From Candidatus Latescibacterota bacterium (lineage in GTDB: Bacteria > Latescibacterota > UBA2968 > UBA8231): a DNA stretch of 25,424 bases. The notes beneath the pieces were generated by a model, which worked only from the letters and a program-made list of their open reading frames with translations, did not search any database and was not told the DNA's origin. This document shows, piece by piece, positions 8,180 through 18,233 of the stretch. A program made the translations under genes and the position numbers. The DNA lies in contig JAJDTN010000123.1 in NCBI GenBank assembly GCA_022827165.1, forward strand, positions 1 to 25,424, given 5' to 3'. Numbering within the stretch: position 1 is the stretch's first letter; every line of letters begins with the position of its first letter.

Positions 8180-8349
8180 GGGACCCGCTTGATCGAGCCC
8201 GCGATCAGGGTCTTTCTTGCCACTGGCCGCAACCTGAGAGCGGATGGTCCCATGACGTGTGACTTTGTGGATGCAAGGACCTTCATCGGGAGAGCAGTCT
8301 TCCAGTCGTCCGTAACGCGCGCGGCGATCGGCCAAGGAGGCAGGCCACT
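8180..8349. other. 170-nt divergent intergenic region
   Basis: This lies between the broken DUF167 gene (leftward) and the aldolase gene (rightward). It is slightly less GC-rich than its surroundings. Promoters for both directions would be expected here, but I found no convincing pair of -35 and -10 boxes. The only clear element is the ribosome site at its right end. Confidence 0.5.
8334..8340 (+). promoter_or_regulatory. Ribosome binding site supporting the GTG start at 8350
   Basis: A full AAGGAGG lies nine bases before the GTG at 8350. It is a near-perfect anti-16S match and settles the start of the DapA-family gene, which lacks an ATG nearby. Confidence 0.8.
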
Positions 8350-9264
8350 GTGACGAAACGCTATCACGCGGCGATCCTGGTCAGCTGCGAGATCCCCTGG
8401 GACGAGGGAGAGAACCTGATCGAGGACGTCTTCCGTCACCAGGTCCGGGCGACGCTGGACCACTTCGACAACCTCTACATCTTCGGCACCGCCGGCGAGG
8501 GCTACGCCGTGACCGTCCCCCTCTTCCGGGAGGTCGTCGCCGTCTTCCGCGAGGAGACGGACCGCGAGGGCGTTCATCCCATGGTCGGCTGCATCGGCAT
8601 GTCCACGGCGCAGGTGGTGGAGCGCGTCGGCATCGCGTACGACGCCGGCTTCCGGGTCTTCCAGATCTCCCTGCCGCCGTGGGGAGCGCTCAACGACACC
8701 GAGCTGATGACGTACTTCACCGACGTCTGCGGTTCCTTCCCGGAGGCGAGGTTCGTGCACTACAACCTGCCGCGGCCGAAGCGGCTGCTCTACGCCGCCG
8801 ACTACCGCCGGCTGCAGGATGCCGTGGGCAACCTCGTGGGCACCAAGAGCACCGGCCTCGGCATCGGCGAGACCCTGGAGCTGGCGCGGGAGACGGAGCT
8901 GATGCACTTCTACGGCGAGGCCAACTTCCCCCTCGGCTGCCAACACGGGGAGTGCGGTCTCCTGTCCTCGTACGGCGCCATGTTCCCGGCGCGCACGAAG
9001 GAGCTCTTCGAGCTGGGCCGGCAGGGCCGCTTCGGCGAGCTGGCCCGCCTGCACGCCGAGTACCTCGCCGTGGCCGACGTGTTCTGGGAGCCGGCGAAGG
9101 CCTTCGGCGACCTGATCGACGGCGCCTGGGACAAGATGATCGTGCGCGCCAGCGGCATCGACATGCCCCTGCGGCTGCTGTCGCCGTACCAGTCCTTTCC
9201 CCTCGAGGTCTACGAGGCCTGCGTCGCCGGCCTGCGGGCCCGTCACCCGGAGTGGCTGTCATGA
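8350..9264 (+). CDS. DapA/N-acetylneuraminate lyase-family aldolase (class I TIM barrel)
   Basis: The 304-residue product fits the DHDPS/NAL family (about 290-310). It has the substrate-carboxylate loop GTAGEG at 46-51, the catalytic tyrosine Tyr138 in HYNLPR, and Lys166 in VGTKST as the Schiff-base lysine. Such enzymes condense or cleave 2-oxo acids such as pyruvate. The loop reads GTAGEG rather than the GTTGE of true lysine-pathway DapA, and the C-terminal half (HGECGLLSSYGAMFPAR) differs, so a catabolic 2-oxo-acid aldolase is more likely. Its stop overlaps the start of the M20 peptidase gene (ATGA). Start is GTG with a strong ribosome site. The exact substrate is not determinable. Confidence 0.88.
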   Translation: MTKRYHAAILVSCEIPWDEGENLIEDVFRHQVRATLDHFDNLYIFGTAGEGYAVTVPLFREVVAVFREETDREGVHPMVGCIGMSTAQVVERVGIAYDAGFRVFQISLPPWGALNDTELMTYFTDVCGSFPEARFVHYNLPRPKRLLYAADYRRLQDAVGNLVGTKSTGLGIGETLELARETELMHFYGEANFPLGCQHGECGLLSSYGAMFPARTKELFELGRQGRFGELARLHAEYLAVADVFWEPAKAFGDLIDGAWDKMIVRASGIDMPLRLLSPYQSFPLEVYEACVAGLRARHPEWLS

Positions 9265-10523
9265 CCACTGCAGAGTTGAAAGAGCGCCTCTTCGCCGAAA
9301 TCGACCGCAGGATGCCGGAGTTCCTGGATGTGCTGCGAGATGTCGTAGCCATCCCCACCGACAACCCGCCCGGCGACACCACGGCCTGCGTCGAGTACCT
9401 GGTCCGCTACCTGAAGTCGAAGGGTCTGCCCGCCGACGCGTACGAGCCGAAGCCGACGGTGCAGAGCCTGGTCTCGTGGATGGAGGGCCGCGAGCCCGGG
9501 CGCAACCTCGTCCTCAACGGTCACCTGGACCAGTTCCCGGCGGGCGACCCGGAGGACTGGTCCTTCGATCCCTACTCCGGCGAGTGCCGGGACGGCCGCA
9601 TCCTCGGCCGCGGCGTGGGCGACATGAAGGCCGGGTCGGTGGCCTCCCTGCTGTCGCTGGTGCTGCTCCACGAACTGGAGGTCCCCATCCGGGGCCAGCT
9701 GACCCTGACCCTGGTGGGCGACGAGGAGACGGGCGGGTTCCTGGGCTCGGACTGGTTGCTGGAGCACGTGCCCATGACGCGCGGCGACGCCTGCCTGAAC
9801 AGCGAGCCCACGCGCATGGACCAGGTGCTGATCGGCCACAAGGGCAAGTACACGCTCATCGTCGAGACCCGCCACGGCGGCGGCCTGGCGGCGGTGCCGG
9901 TGGAGGACGACGCCATCGCAAGGGCGATGACCGTGGCCGCGGCGCTGATGACGATGAAGGGCTGGCGCCTCGAGACGCCTCCCGATGTGGCCGAAGCCGT
10001 GGCCCGGGGACAGGAGCGGTCCGTGCGCGGGGGCGAGCTGGCTGGCAAGGGCTGGGTCTCCGATTCGACGACGGTCAACGTGGGCGTCATCCAGGGCGGC
10101 GTGCAGAGCAACACCATCCCCACGGCGTGCCGCATGGAGGTCGACTTCCGCACCCCCATCGGCGTGTCGACGCGGGACCTGCAGGAGAAGGTGGAGGAGG
10201 TCCTCGCCGGCACCGGCCTCGACCGCGGCGAGATCGGCCTCGAATGGACGGACTGCCTGGAGGCGGCGTACTCGTCCCCCGACGAGGAGATCGTGCGCGC
10301 CGTGGCCGCCAACGCCCGCGCCGTCACCGGGCGCGAGATCGAGATCAACACCAGCTACGGCTCGACGGACACCCGCTTCTGGTGGTGGCGGGGCATCCCG
10401 GCGGCGGTCTACGGGACGGACCTGGAGAACGTCGCCGTCCCCGACGAGTACATCCTCGAGCCGGAGTTCGGGCAGGTCCTGAAGGTCCACGCCGCCACCT
10501 GCGTCGACTACCTGTGCCGCTGA
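9261..10523 (+). CDS. M20-family metallopeptidase/deacylase (ArgE/DapE/YgeY-like) lacking the last metal-ligand His
   Basis: The 420-residue product starts at the ATG at 9261 inside the ATGA overlap with the aldolase gene; the same frame is open far upstream but that part is a shadow. Co-catalytic metal residues seen are His88 and Asp90 (GHLD), Asp121 (GVGDMKAG), Glu155/Glu156 (GDEETGG) and Glu182 (NSEPT). The lid/dimerisation domain covers about 190-310. The final ligand, normally a His four residues before the Glu of an H-x-P-D-E motif, is absent: the sequence reads ENVAVPDEY. It may be mono-metallic, altered or inactive. It probably cleaves an N-acyl or amide bond in the pathway of its coupled aldolase. 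Confidence 0.85.
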   Translation: MTTAELKERLFAEIDRRMPEFLDVLRDVVAIPTDNPPGDTTACVEYLVRYLKSKGLPADAYEPKPTVQSLVSWMEGREPGRNLVLNGHLDQFPAGDPEDWSFDPYSGECRDGRILGRGVGDMKAGSVASLLSLVLLHELEVPIRGQLTLTLVGDEETGGFLGSDWLLEHVPMTRGDACLNSEPTRMDQVLIGHKGKYTLIVETRHGGGLAAVPVEDDAIARAMTVAAALMTMKGWRLETPPDVAEAVARGQERSVRGGELAGKGWVSDSTTVNVGVIQGGVQSNTIPTACRMEVDFRTPIGVSTRDLQEKVEEVLAGTGLDRGEIGLEWTDCLEAAYSSPDEEIVRAVAANARAVTGREIEINTSYGSTDTRFWWWRGIPAAVYGTDLENVAVPDEYILEPEFGQVLKVHAATCVDYLCR

Positions 10524-10562
10524 TTTGAGGGGATCGCCGAGAACGGTCATCTTCTACCGGCG

Positions 10563-11420
10563 ATGACCCTCCTTCAGGCCTGCTTCGAGCTCACCAAGCC
10601 GCGCATCGTGGCCATGGTCCTGGTGGCCGCCGCCCTCGGCTTCCACCTCGGCGGCCAGGGTGAGGCCGGCCTGGGCCTCCTCGCCCTGACCCTGCTCGGC
10701 ACCGCCCTCACCGCCTCCGGCTCCGGGGTCCTCAACCACTACCTCGAGCGCGACGTGGACGCCCTCATGCGGCGCACCCGCTCCCGGCCTCTGCCCGCCG
10801 GCGATCTGCAGCCGTCGACGGCCCTGTCCCTCGGGTTCCTCCTGATCCTCGGCGGACAGATCGTCCTCGTCCTCGGGGTGAACCTGCTCACCGCCTGGCT
10901 GGGCCTGCTGACGGCCTTCCTCTACGTCGTCGTCTATACGCCGCTGAAGCGGCTCACCTGGCTCAACACCTCCCTCGGCAGCATCCCCGGGGCCCTGCCC
11001 CCCGTCGGCGGCTGGGCGGCGGCCACGGGCGGCCTCGACGCCGGCGCCTGGGTGCTCTTCGCCATCCTCTTCGCCTGGCAGCACCCCCACTTCTACGCCA
11101 TCGCCTGGATCTTCCGCGACGACTACCGGCGCGGCGGCTTCCGCATGCTCCCGGTGCTGGAGGAGCGCGGCGACCGCACCTGCCGCCACGTCCTGGCCTT
11201 CAGCCTGATGCTGCTGGCCTTCTCGGTTCTGCCCGCGGCGCTGGGCATGTCGGGGATGCTCTACGGGGCGGGGGCCCTGGTCCTCGGCCTGCTGCTCCTG
11301 GCCCCGGGTGTGACCCTGGCGCGGTCGCGGGCCACCGGCGACGCCCGCCGCCTGCTGCGGGCCTCCGTGCTCTACCTGCCGCTGCTGTTCCTGCTCTCCA
11401 TCGTCGACCACAGCCTGTAG
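10563..11420 (+). CDS. ctaB: Heme o synthase (protoheme IX farnesyltransferase, UbiA superfamily)
   Basis: The 285-residue integral membrane prenyltransferase has about eight or nine hydrophobic segments. The first allyl-diphosphate motif is NHYLERDVDALMRRTRSRPL (58-77, with Asn58, Asp64 and Asp66). A YTPLKR loop (125-130) and AWQHPHFYAIAWIFRDDYRRGG (starting at 171) are diagnostic of the CtaB/CyoE branch. It adds a farnesyl group to heme b to make heme o, the precursor for heme-copper oxidases. No oxidase or ctaA gene is nearby. It follows the M20 gene by 39 nt, without a clear ribosome site, and converges on the MobA-like gene. The family call is strong; the start is less certain. Confidence 0.92.
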   Translation: MTLLQACFELTKPRIVAMVLVAAALGFHLGGQGEAGLGLLALTLLGTALTASGSGVLNHYLERDVDALMRRTRSRPLPAGDLQPSTALSLGFLLILGGQIVLVLGVNLLTAWLGLLTAFLYVVVYTPLKRLTWLNTSLGSIPGALPPVGGWAAATGGLDAGAWVLFAILFAWQHPHFYAIAWIFRDDYRRGGFRMLPVLEERGDRTCRHVLAFSLMLLAFSVLPAALGMSGMLYGAGALVLGLLLLAPGVTLARSRATGDARRLLRASVLYLPLLFLLSIVDHSL

Positions 11421-11451
11421 CGCCTGCGCGCGCGGGCAGCCGGGCGGGCCT

Positions 11452-12084
11452 TCAGTCGCCGGCCTCCTCCAGCCACCGGAGGGCCTGCCGATAGTCCGCC
11501 GGCTCGTTGAGGTTGGCCAGCAGCCGGCCGTCCTCGTCGAAGCGCTGCCAGAGGGGCCGCGGCAGAATCCGGGCGCCGATGGCGCGGACGAAGTCGTGGG
11601 CTCGCAGCCGGCGCGCCTCGATGCGCTCCCGCAGCTCCCCGCGGCAGGAGGCCGGGTACACGGCGCACAGGGGATGGCAGCGGCCGTCCTCCTCGGCGGG
11701 GACGACTGCGGAGGCCTCCGAGCCCTGGGATAGCAGCCAGGCGAGGAAGGGCCGGGTGAGGAAGGGGAGATCGCAGGCCAGCAGCAGCACGCGGCCGGCC
11801 CCGGTGGCGGCGAAGGCGGCCTCGAGCCCGCCGAGGGGTCCGGCGTCGGCGTGCAGGTCGCGGACCACGGGCCGGCCGAGCCGCTCCAGCAGCCGCGCCA
11901 GCTCGTCGCCGTCGGCCGCGGCCTCGCGGCCGGCCACCAGTTGCACGGGACAGCCGAGGCCGTCGGCCTTGTGGAGGACTCGTTCGAGGACGGTGCGGCC
12001 GCCGAGGGGCAGGGCCGCCTTGGCGCGGCCCTCCATGCGCCGGCTGCGGCCCCCCACGAGGACGGCGACAGCCGTGTCGACCAC
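11452..12084 (-). CDS. mobA: MobA-like NTP transferase (molybdenum cofactor guanylyltransferase family)
   Basis: The 210-residue product starts at a GTG at 12084 preceded by GGAG about nine bases upstream. The nucleotide-binding loop LVGGRSRRMEGRAKAALPL (9-27) matches the LAGGxSxRMGxDKA pattern of MobA. GPLGGLEAAF (82-91) and the metal-binding Asp105 in ACDLPFL are also present, and LNEPADY near the C-terminus is typical (LNTPEDL in MobA). MobA attaches GMP to Mo-molybdopterin. The gene starts 6 nt after larB, so the two are co-transcribed. Without other moco genes, a different nucleotidyl acceptor is possible. Family call is firm; specificity is moderate. Confidence 0.82.
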   Translation of the reverse strand: MVDTAVAVLVGGRSRRMEGRAKAALPLGGRTVLERVLHKADGLGCPVQLVAGREAAADGDELARLLERLGRPVVRDLHADAGPLGGLEAAFAATGAGRVLLLACDLPFLTRPFLAWLLSQGSEASAVVPAEEDGRCHPLCAVYPASCRGELRERIEARRLRAHDFVRAIGARILPRPLWQRFDEDGRLLANLNEPADYRQALRWLEEAGD

Positions 12085-12090
12085 CAGGGG

Positions 12091-12870
12091 CTACTCCGCG
12101 GCGGCGTCCGGCCCGGCGGAACGGGCGTTGATCACCGCCGCCGCGTACCCGGCGCCGTAGCCGTTGTCGATGTTGACCACCATCACCCCCGGGGCGCAGG
12201 AGTTGAGCATGGTCAGCAGCGCCGCCAGGCCGCCGAAGCTGGCCCCGTAGCCCACGCTCGTGGGCACGGCGATGACGGGAGCCTCCACCAGGCCGCCCAC
12301 GACGCTGGCCAGGGCGCCCTCCATGCCGGCGGCGACGACGATCGCCCGGGCCTCGAGGAGTCGCTCGCGGCAGGCGAGGAGCCGGTGGATGCCGGCCACC
12401 CCCACGTCGAAGATGCCCTCGGCGCGGGCGCCCATGGTCCGGGCCGTGACCAGGGCCTCGCGGGCCACGGGCACGTCGGAGGTGCCGGCCGACAGGACCA
12501 GAACGAGCCCGGTGGGCGCCGGGGAGGGCGCGTCCTCCGGGCGGATGACCACCGTGCGCGCCTCCTCGTCGTGCTCGGCCGCGGGAAAGCGCTCGGCCAG
12601 GGCCCGGGCGGTGGCGGGCTCGGCCCGGGTGGCCAGCACCAGGGAGCCGGCGGCGGCGAGGCGCCCGGCGATGGCCACCGTCTGCCCGGGGGTCTTGCCC
12701 TCGCAGAAGATCGTCTCGGGATAGCCGCGGCGCAGGGCGCGGTGGTGGTCGACGCGGGCGAAGCCGAGGTCCTCGAAGGGCAGGTTGCGCAGGCGCTCCA
12801 GGGCCTGCTCCGGGCTCGCGGCGCCGGCGGCGACCTGGTCGAGCAGGGCTTTCAGCTGGGCTGCCTCCAC
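12091..12870 (-). CDS. larB: LarB, pyridinium-3,5-biscarboxylic acid mononucleotide synthase
   Basis: The 259-residue product starts at a GTG at 12870 with TGAGGA just upstream, formed partly from the stop of the preceding gene. The C-terminal AIR-carboxylase-like domain holds SAGTSDVPVAREA (127-139), GMEGALASVVGG (182-193), PTSVGYGASFGG (203-214) and NSCAPGVMVVNIDNGYGAGY (223-242). Cys225 appears to match the active-site cysteine of LarB that attacks the nicotinate dinucleotide substrate. LarB carboxylates and hydrolyses nicotinic acid adenine dinucleotide, the first step to the nickel-pincer cofactor of lactate racemase-type enzymes. LarC and LarE are not in this window. It is 8 nt after the PKD-like protein gene and 6 nt before the MobA-like gene. 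Confidence 0.92.
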   Translation of the reverse strand: MEAAQLKALLDQVAAGAASPEQALERLRNLPFEDLGFARVDHHRALRRGYPETIFCEGKTPGQTVAIAGRLAAAGSLVLATRAEPATARALAERFPAAEHDEEARTVVIRPEDAPSPAPTGLVLVLSAGTSDVPVAREALVTARTMGARAEGIFDVGVAGIHRLLACRERLLEARAIVVAAGMEGALASVVGGLVEAPVIAVPTSVGYGASFGGLAALLTMLNSCAPGVMVVNIDNGYGAGYAAAVINARSAGPDAAAE

Positions 12871-12878
12871 GGCGGTCC

Positions 12879-13679
12879 TCAGGGATTCCCCGCCGCCTCG
12901 ACGACGAGCGTGAACCGGGCGGAGACCGTGTCGGAGGGGGCTTCGATGGCGTCGGTCACGGCGATCTCGATCTCGTGCCGGCCCGCGGCGAGGGGGGTGA
13001 AGCGCACGCCCGACGAGTCCTCCTCCGCCGCCGAGCGGTGCTGGCGGATCCACGCCGCCCCCTCCTCGTCGGCCTCGTGGACCCCCACGCCGAGGGAGAG
13101 CACCATGGCCAGCTCCTGCTCGGCCTCGTCGAGGAGGCGGACGCCGGTGTAGTCGGCCCAGGTCGGGGTCCCCGCGCGAAACCGCCACAGGTAGGTGAGA
13201 TCGTCGCCTTCGGGGTCGATGGCCCGGGCACCGAGATCCAGCGTGTCCCGAGTGGTGATCGTGCGGCTCTCCGGAACCGACCGCCAGACCGGGGGCCGCT
13301 GCACGACCTCGATCTCGAAGCTCTCCCTTGGGTCCTCGGTCTCCAGGTCGCCGTCCTGGATGTCCACCGTGAGCAGGAAGGTCTCGGAGGAGCCCTCGAT
13401 CTGGTTGGGGGCGATCCAGTCGGTGACGTTCCCGGTGGAGTCGGTGAAGGTCCCGGCCTCGGCCTGCCACAGGTAGGTGAGGGGGTCGTCGTCCTCGTCG
13501 GAGGCGCCCACCCGCAGGGAGACCCGTCCGCCGCGCTTCACCTGGGTGGTGTCGGCCTCGGTCAACTGGACCATGGGGGGGACGTTGGGCAGGTCCTGGT
13601 GGAAGACCGAGCAGGAGCCGGCGCCCAGCACCGCGGCCAGGACCACGGCGACGGGCGGCGACCGCCGGGGCCCGTTCAT
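12879..13679 (-). CDS. Probable lipoprotein with two PKD/cadherin-like modules
   Basis: The 266-residue product has a basic, hydrophobic N-terminus ending at Cys23 (LGAGSC). This is an imperfect lipobox, so it is probably a lipoprotein anchored in a membrane. Two similar beta-sandwich modules follow (about 33-125 and 128-258), each with a DExDDPLTYLW-type motif: EDDDPLTYLWQA (58-69) and DPEGDDLTYLWRF near 155-167. Such PKD- or Ig-like repeats usually bind carbohydrate or protein outside the cell. Its ATG overlaps the parB stop (ATGA), an unusual place for an envelope protein. Specific function unknown. Confidence 0.72.
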   Translation of the reverse strand: MNGPRRSPPVAVVLAAVLGAGSCSVFHQDLPNVPPMVQLTEADTTQVKRGGRVSLRVGASDEDDDPLTYLWQAEAGTFTDSTGNVTDWIAPNQIEGSSETFLLTVDIQDGDLETEDPRESFEIEVVQRPPVWRSVPESRTITTRDTLDLGARAIDPEGDDLTYLWRFRAGTPTWADYTGVRLLDEAEQELAMVLSLGVGVHEADEEGAAWIRQHRSAAEEDSSGVRFTPLAAGRHEIEIAVTDAIEAPSDTVSARFTLVVEAAGNP

Positions 13680-14554
13680 TCCGGGAGAAGCAGCCCCAGG
13701 AGGCGCTCGAGGTCGTCGTCGCCGTAGAACTCGATCTCGATGCTTCCCTTGCCGCGCCGGCGGCGGATGGCGATGGCCGTGGCGAAACGCTGCCGCAGCC
13801 GTGACTCGAAGTCGGACACGACGGCGTCGGCGGCCCCGCCGCCGGGGCTCTCCTCCTTTGGGCGGCGCTTGCGACCCTTGCCGAGGCCGCGCACGGCGTC
13901 CTCGAGTTCGCGCACGGTCATGCTCTCGGCGGCGCAGCGGCGGCCGAGGTCGAGGGCGGCCTTCTCGTCGAGGCTGACCAGGGCGCGGGCGTGGCCCATC
14001 AGCAGCTCGCCGGCGCGCAGCATCTCCTGCACCTCTTCGGGCAGGCGCAGCAGGCGCAGGGCGTTGGCCACGGTGGAGCGGTCCTTGCCGACGCGGGCGG
14101 CGATCCGCTCCTGGGTCAGCATGCAGGTGCTCATGAGGGCGCGGTAGGCCTCGGCCTCCTCGATGGGGTTCAGGTCCTCGCGCTGGATGTTCTCGATGAG
14201 GGCCAGCTCCATCAGCTCCTGGGCCGAGTCGATCTGGTGGACGACGGCGGGCACCGTCTCCAGTCCGACGAGGCGGGCGGCGCGCAGGCGGCGCTCCCCG
14301 AGGATGAGGTGGTAGCTGCTGGCCGAGGTGCGGTTCACGGCCAGGGGCTGGATGATGCCCTTCTCGCGGATCGAGTCGGCGAGCTCGCGCAGTCCCTGGT
14401 CGTCGAAGTCGAGGCGCGGCTGGTGCGGGTTGGGCTCGATGTCGCCCACGGGCAGCTCGACGATCTGCGCCTGCGGGCCGTCGTCGCTCTCCGGGTACTC
14501 GGTGATCAGGGCGTGGATGCCCTTGCCGAGCACCTCGCGGCGGCGCTTACCCAT
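13676..14554 (-). CDS. parB: Chromosome-partitioning protein ParB (Spo0J/Noc family CTPase)
   Basis: The 292-residue product has the N-terminal ParA-stimulating segment (LGKGIHALI, 9-17) and the CTP-binding domain with GERRLRAA (86-93) and ENIQREDLNP (121-130). A helix-turn-helix lies at about 147-166 (TQERIAARVGKDRSTVANAL). The GHARALVSL segment (187-195) and a C-terminal dimerisation domain (about 245-292) follow. ParB loads on parS, binds CTP and forms the partition complex that ParA moves. No parS-like palindrome was seen in the window. It overlaps parA by 8 nt and the lipoprotein gene by 4 nt. All expected domains are intact; the call is firm. Confidence 0.95.
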   Translation of the reverse strand: MGKRRREVLGKGIHALITEYPESDDGPQAQIVELPVGDIEPNPHQPRLDFDDQGLRELADSIREKGIIQPLAVNRTSASSYHLILGERRLRAARLVGLETVPAVVHQIDSAQELMELALIENIQREDLNPIEEAEAYRALMSTCMLTQERIAARVGKDRSTVANALRLLRLPEEVQEMLRAGELLMGHARALVSLDEKAALDLGRRCAAESMTVRELEDAVRGLGKGRKRRPKEESPGGGAADAVVSDFESRLRQRFATAIAIRRRRGKGSIEIEFYGDDDLERLLGLLLPE

Positions 14555-15380
14555 GCTGGATGATCTCGCCGGCGAGGCTCATGTAGTTCTGGGCTCCGGA
14601 GGAGACGATGTCGTAGAGCACGATCGGCTGGCCGTGGCCCGGGGCTTCGGCGAGGCGGACGTTCCGGGTGATCTCGGTCTTGAAGACCTTGTTGCCGAAG
14701 TAGGAGCGCACCTCGTCGGCGACCTGGCGGGAGAGGTTGAGGCGCTGGTCGAACATGGTGAGCAGCACGCCGGCGATCTGCAGCTTGCGGTTGAGGTGGC
14801 GCTGGATCAGGCGGATCGTGTTCAGCAGCTTGCCGAGCCCCTCGAGGGCGTAGTACTCGCACTGGATGGGGATCAGCACCGAGTCGGCGGCGGTGAGGGA
14901 GTTGAGGGTCAGCTGGCCGAGGGAGGGGGGGCAGTCGAGGATGATGTACTCGTAGTCGTCGGCCACCTCGGCGAGGATGTTCTGCAGCTTCTGCTCGCGG
15001 GCGAGCATGTTGACCAGCTCGACCTCGGCGCCGGCGAGGTTGACGTGGGACGGCGCCAGGGTGAGGAGGGGGATCTGGGTCTGGCGGCAGACATCGGCCA
15101 GGGAGGCGTGGCCGAGGAGGGCGTGGTAGATGTTGGCCTCATCGACCTCGCCGGCCTCGAAGCCGCAGCCGCTGGTGGCGTTGGACTGGGGGTCCATGTC
15201 GACCAGCAGGGTCGGCTTCTCGGCCACCGCCAGGCAGGCGGCGAGGTTGACGGCGGTCGTGGTCTTGCCGACGCCGCCCTTCTGGTTGGCCACGGCCATG
15301 ATCGCCGCCCTCGGCGCCGGCTGCCCGCCGGGTTGCTCCCTGGAAACGGCGCCCGGCGCCTCCTCGGTGATCTGGCTCAT
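14547..15380 (-). CDS. parA: Chromosome-partitioning ATPase ParA (Soj)
   Basis: The 277-residue product has the deviant Walker A motif KGGVGKTT (34-41), the switch/A' region VDMDPQSNAT (60-69) and a Walker B-like ILDCPPSLGQL. ParA binds non-specific DNA as an ATP dimer and is released by ParB. The ATG at 15380 gives a 27-residue low-complexity N-terminal extension and has only weak ribosome-site spacing. An ATG at 15299, which would give MAVANQKGG at the N-terminus, is a plausible alternative with GAGGG upstream. It begins 12 nt after the PPDK gene and overlaps parB by 8 nt, so partitioning genes share a message with PPDK unless an internal promoter exists. Confidence 0.94.
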   Translation of the reverse strand: MSQITEEAPGAVSREQPGGQPAPRAAIMAVANQKGGVGKTTTAVNLAACLAVAEKPTLLVDMDPQSNATSGCGFEAGEVDEANIYHALLGHASLADVCRQTQIPLLTLAPSHVNLAGAEVELVNMLAREQKLQNILAEVADDYEYIILDCPPSLGQLTLNSLTAADSVLIPIQCEYYALEGLGKLLNTIRLIQRHLNRKLQIAGVLLTMFDQRLNLSRQVADEVRSYFGNKVFKTEITRNVRLAEAPGHGQPIVLYDIVSSGAQNYMSLAGEIIQHG

Positions 15381-15392
15381 CTCCGCATACGC

Positions 15393-18098
<2,706 letters not shown>

Positions 18099-18233
18099 TC
18101 TCTCAGATCTGGGTTGGGGGTGGTGTGGTCTCGGGGGGCGCGCGGAGGGGGGACCCCCCGCCGCGGTCCGTTCGGAATGTACCGGGCCCCGTCAGGGGCG
18201 CAAGCAGGTCCCGCCCGCCCCGGGGGGCGGCGG
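18099..18233. other. 135-nt intergenic region with GC-rich inverted repeats
   Basis: This separates the Gfo/Idh gene from PPDK, both leftward. It contains two GC-only inverted repeats, near 18142-18164 and 18211-18233, the latter right after the Gfo/Idh stop. The loops are very short and no T tract follows, so terminator function is uncertain. I see no clear -10/-35 pair for PPDK. Confidence 0.4.

Noticed and set aside
9243..10550. A long minus-strand open frame opposite the M20 gene.
   Set aside because: It shows no family motifs, and its His/Gly/Arg-rich composition is typical of a shadow frame.
11851..13152. A 433-codon plus-strand open frame opposite mobA, larB and the lipoprotein gene.
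   Set aside because: The three minus-strand genes have clear family motifs and coupled starts. The plus frame has none.
13676..15380. A parS centromere site near parAB.
   Set aside because: I looked for a palindrome close to TGTTTCACGTGAAACA across the window and saw none.
18142..18164. A GC-only inverted repeat that might be a terminator upstream of PPDK.
   Set aside because: The loop is only a few bases, the arms are nearly all G or C, and no T tract follows, so chance is likely in this base composition.
18211..18233. A GC-rich imperfect palindrome right after the Gfo/Idh stop.
   Set aside because: The arms match imperfectly and the loop is too small in the best register. It is mentioned only within the intergenic entry.
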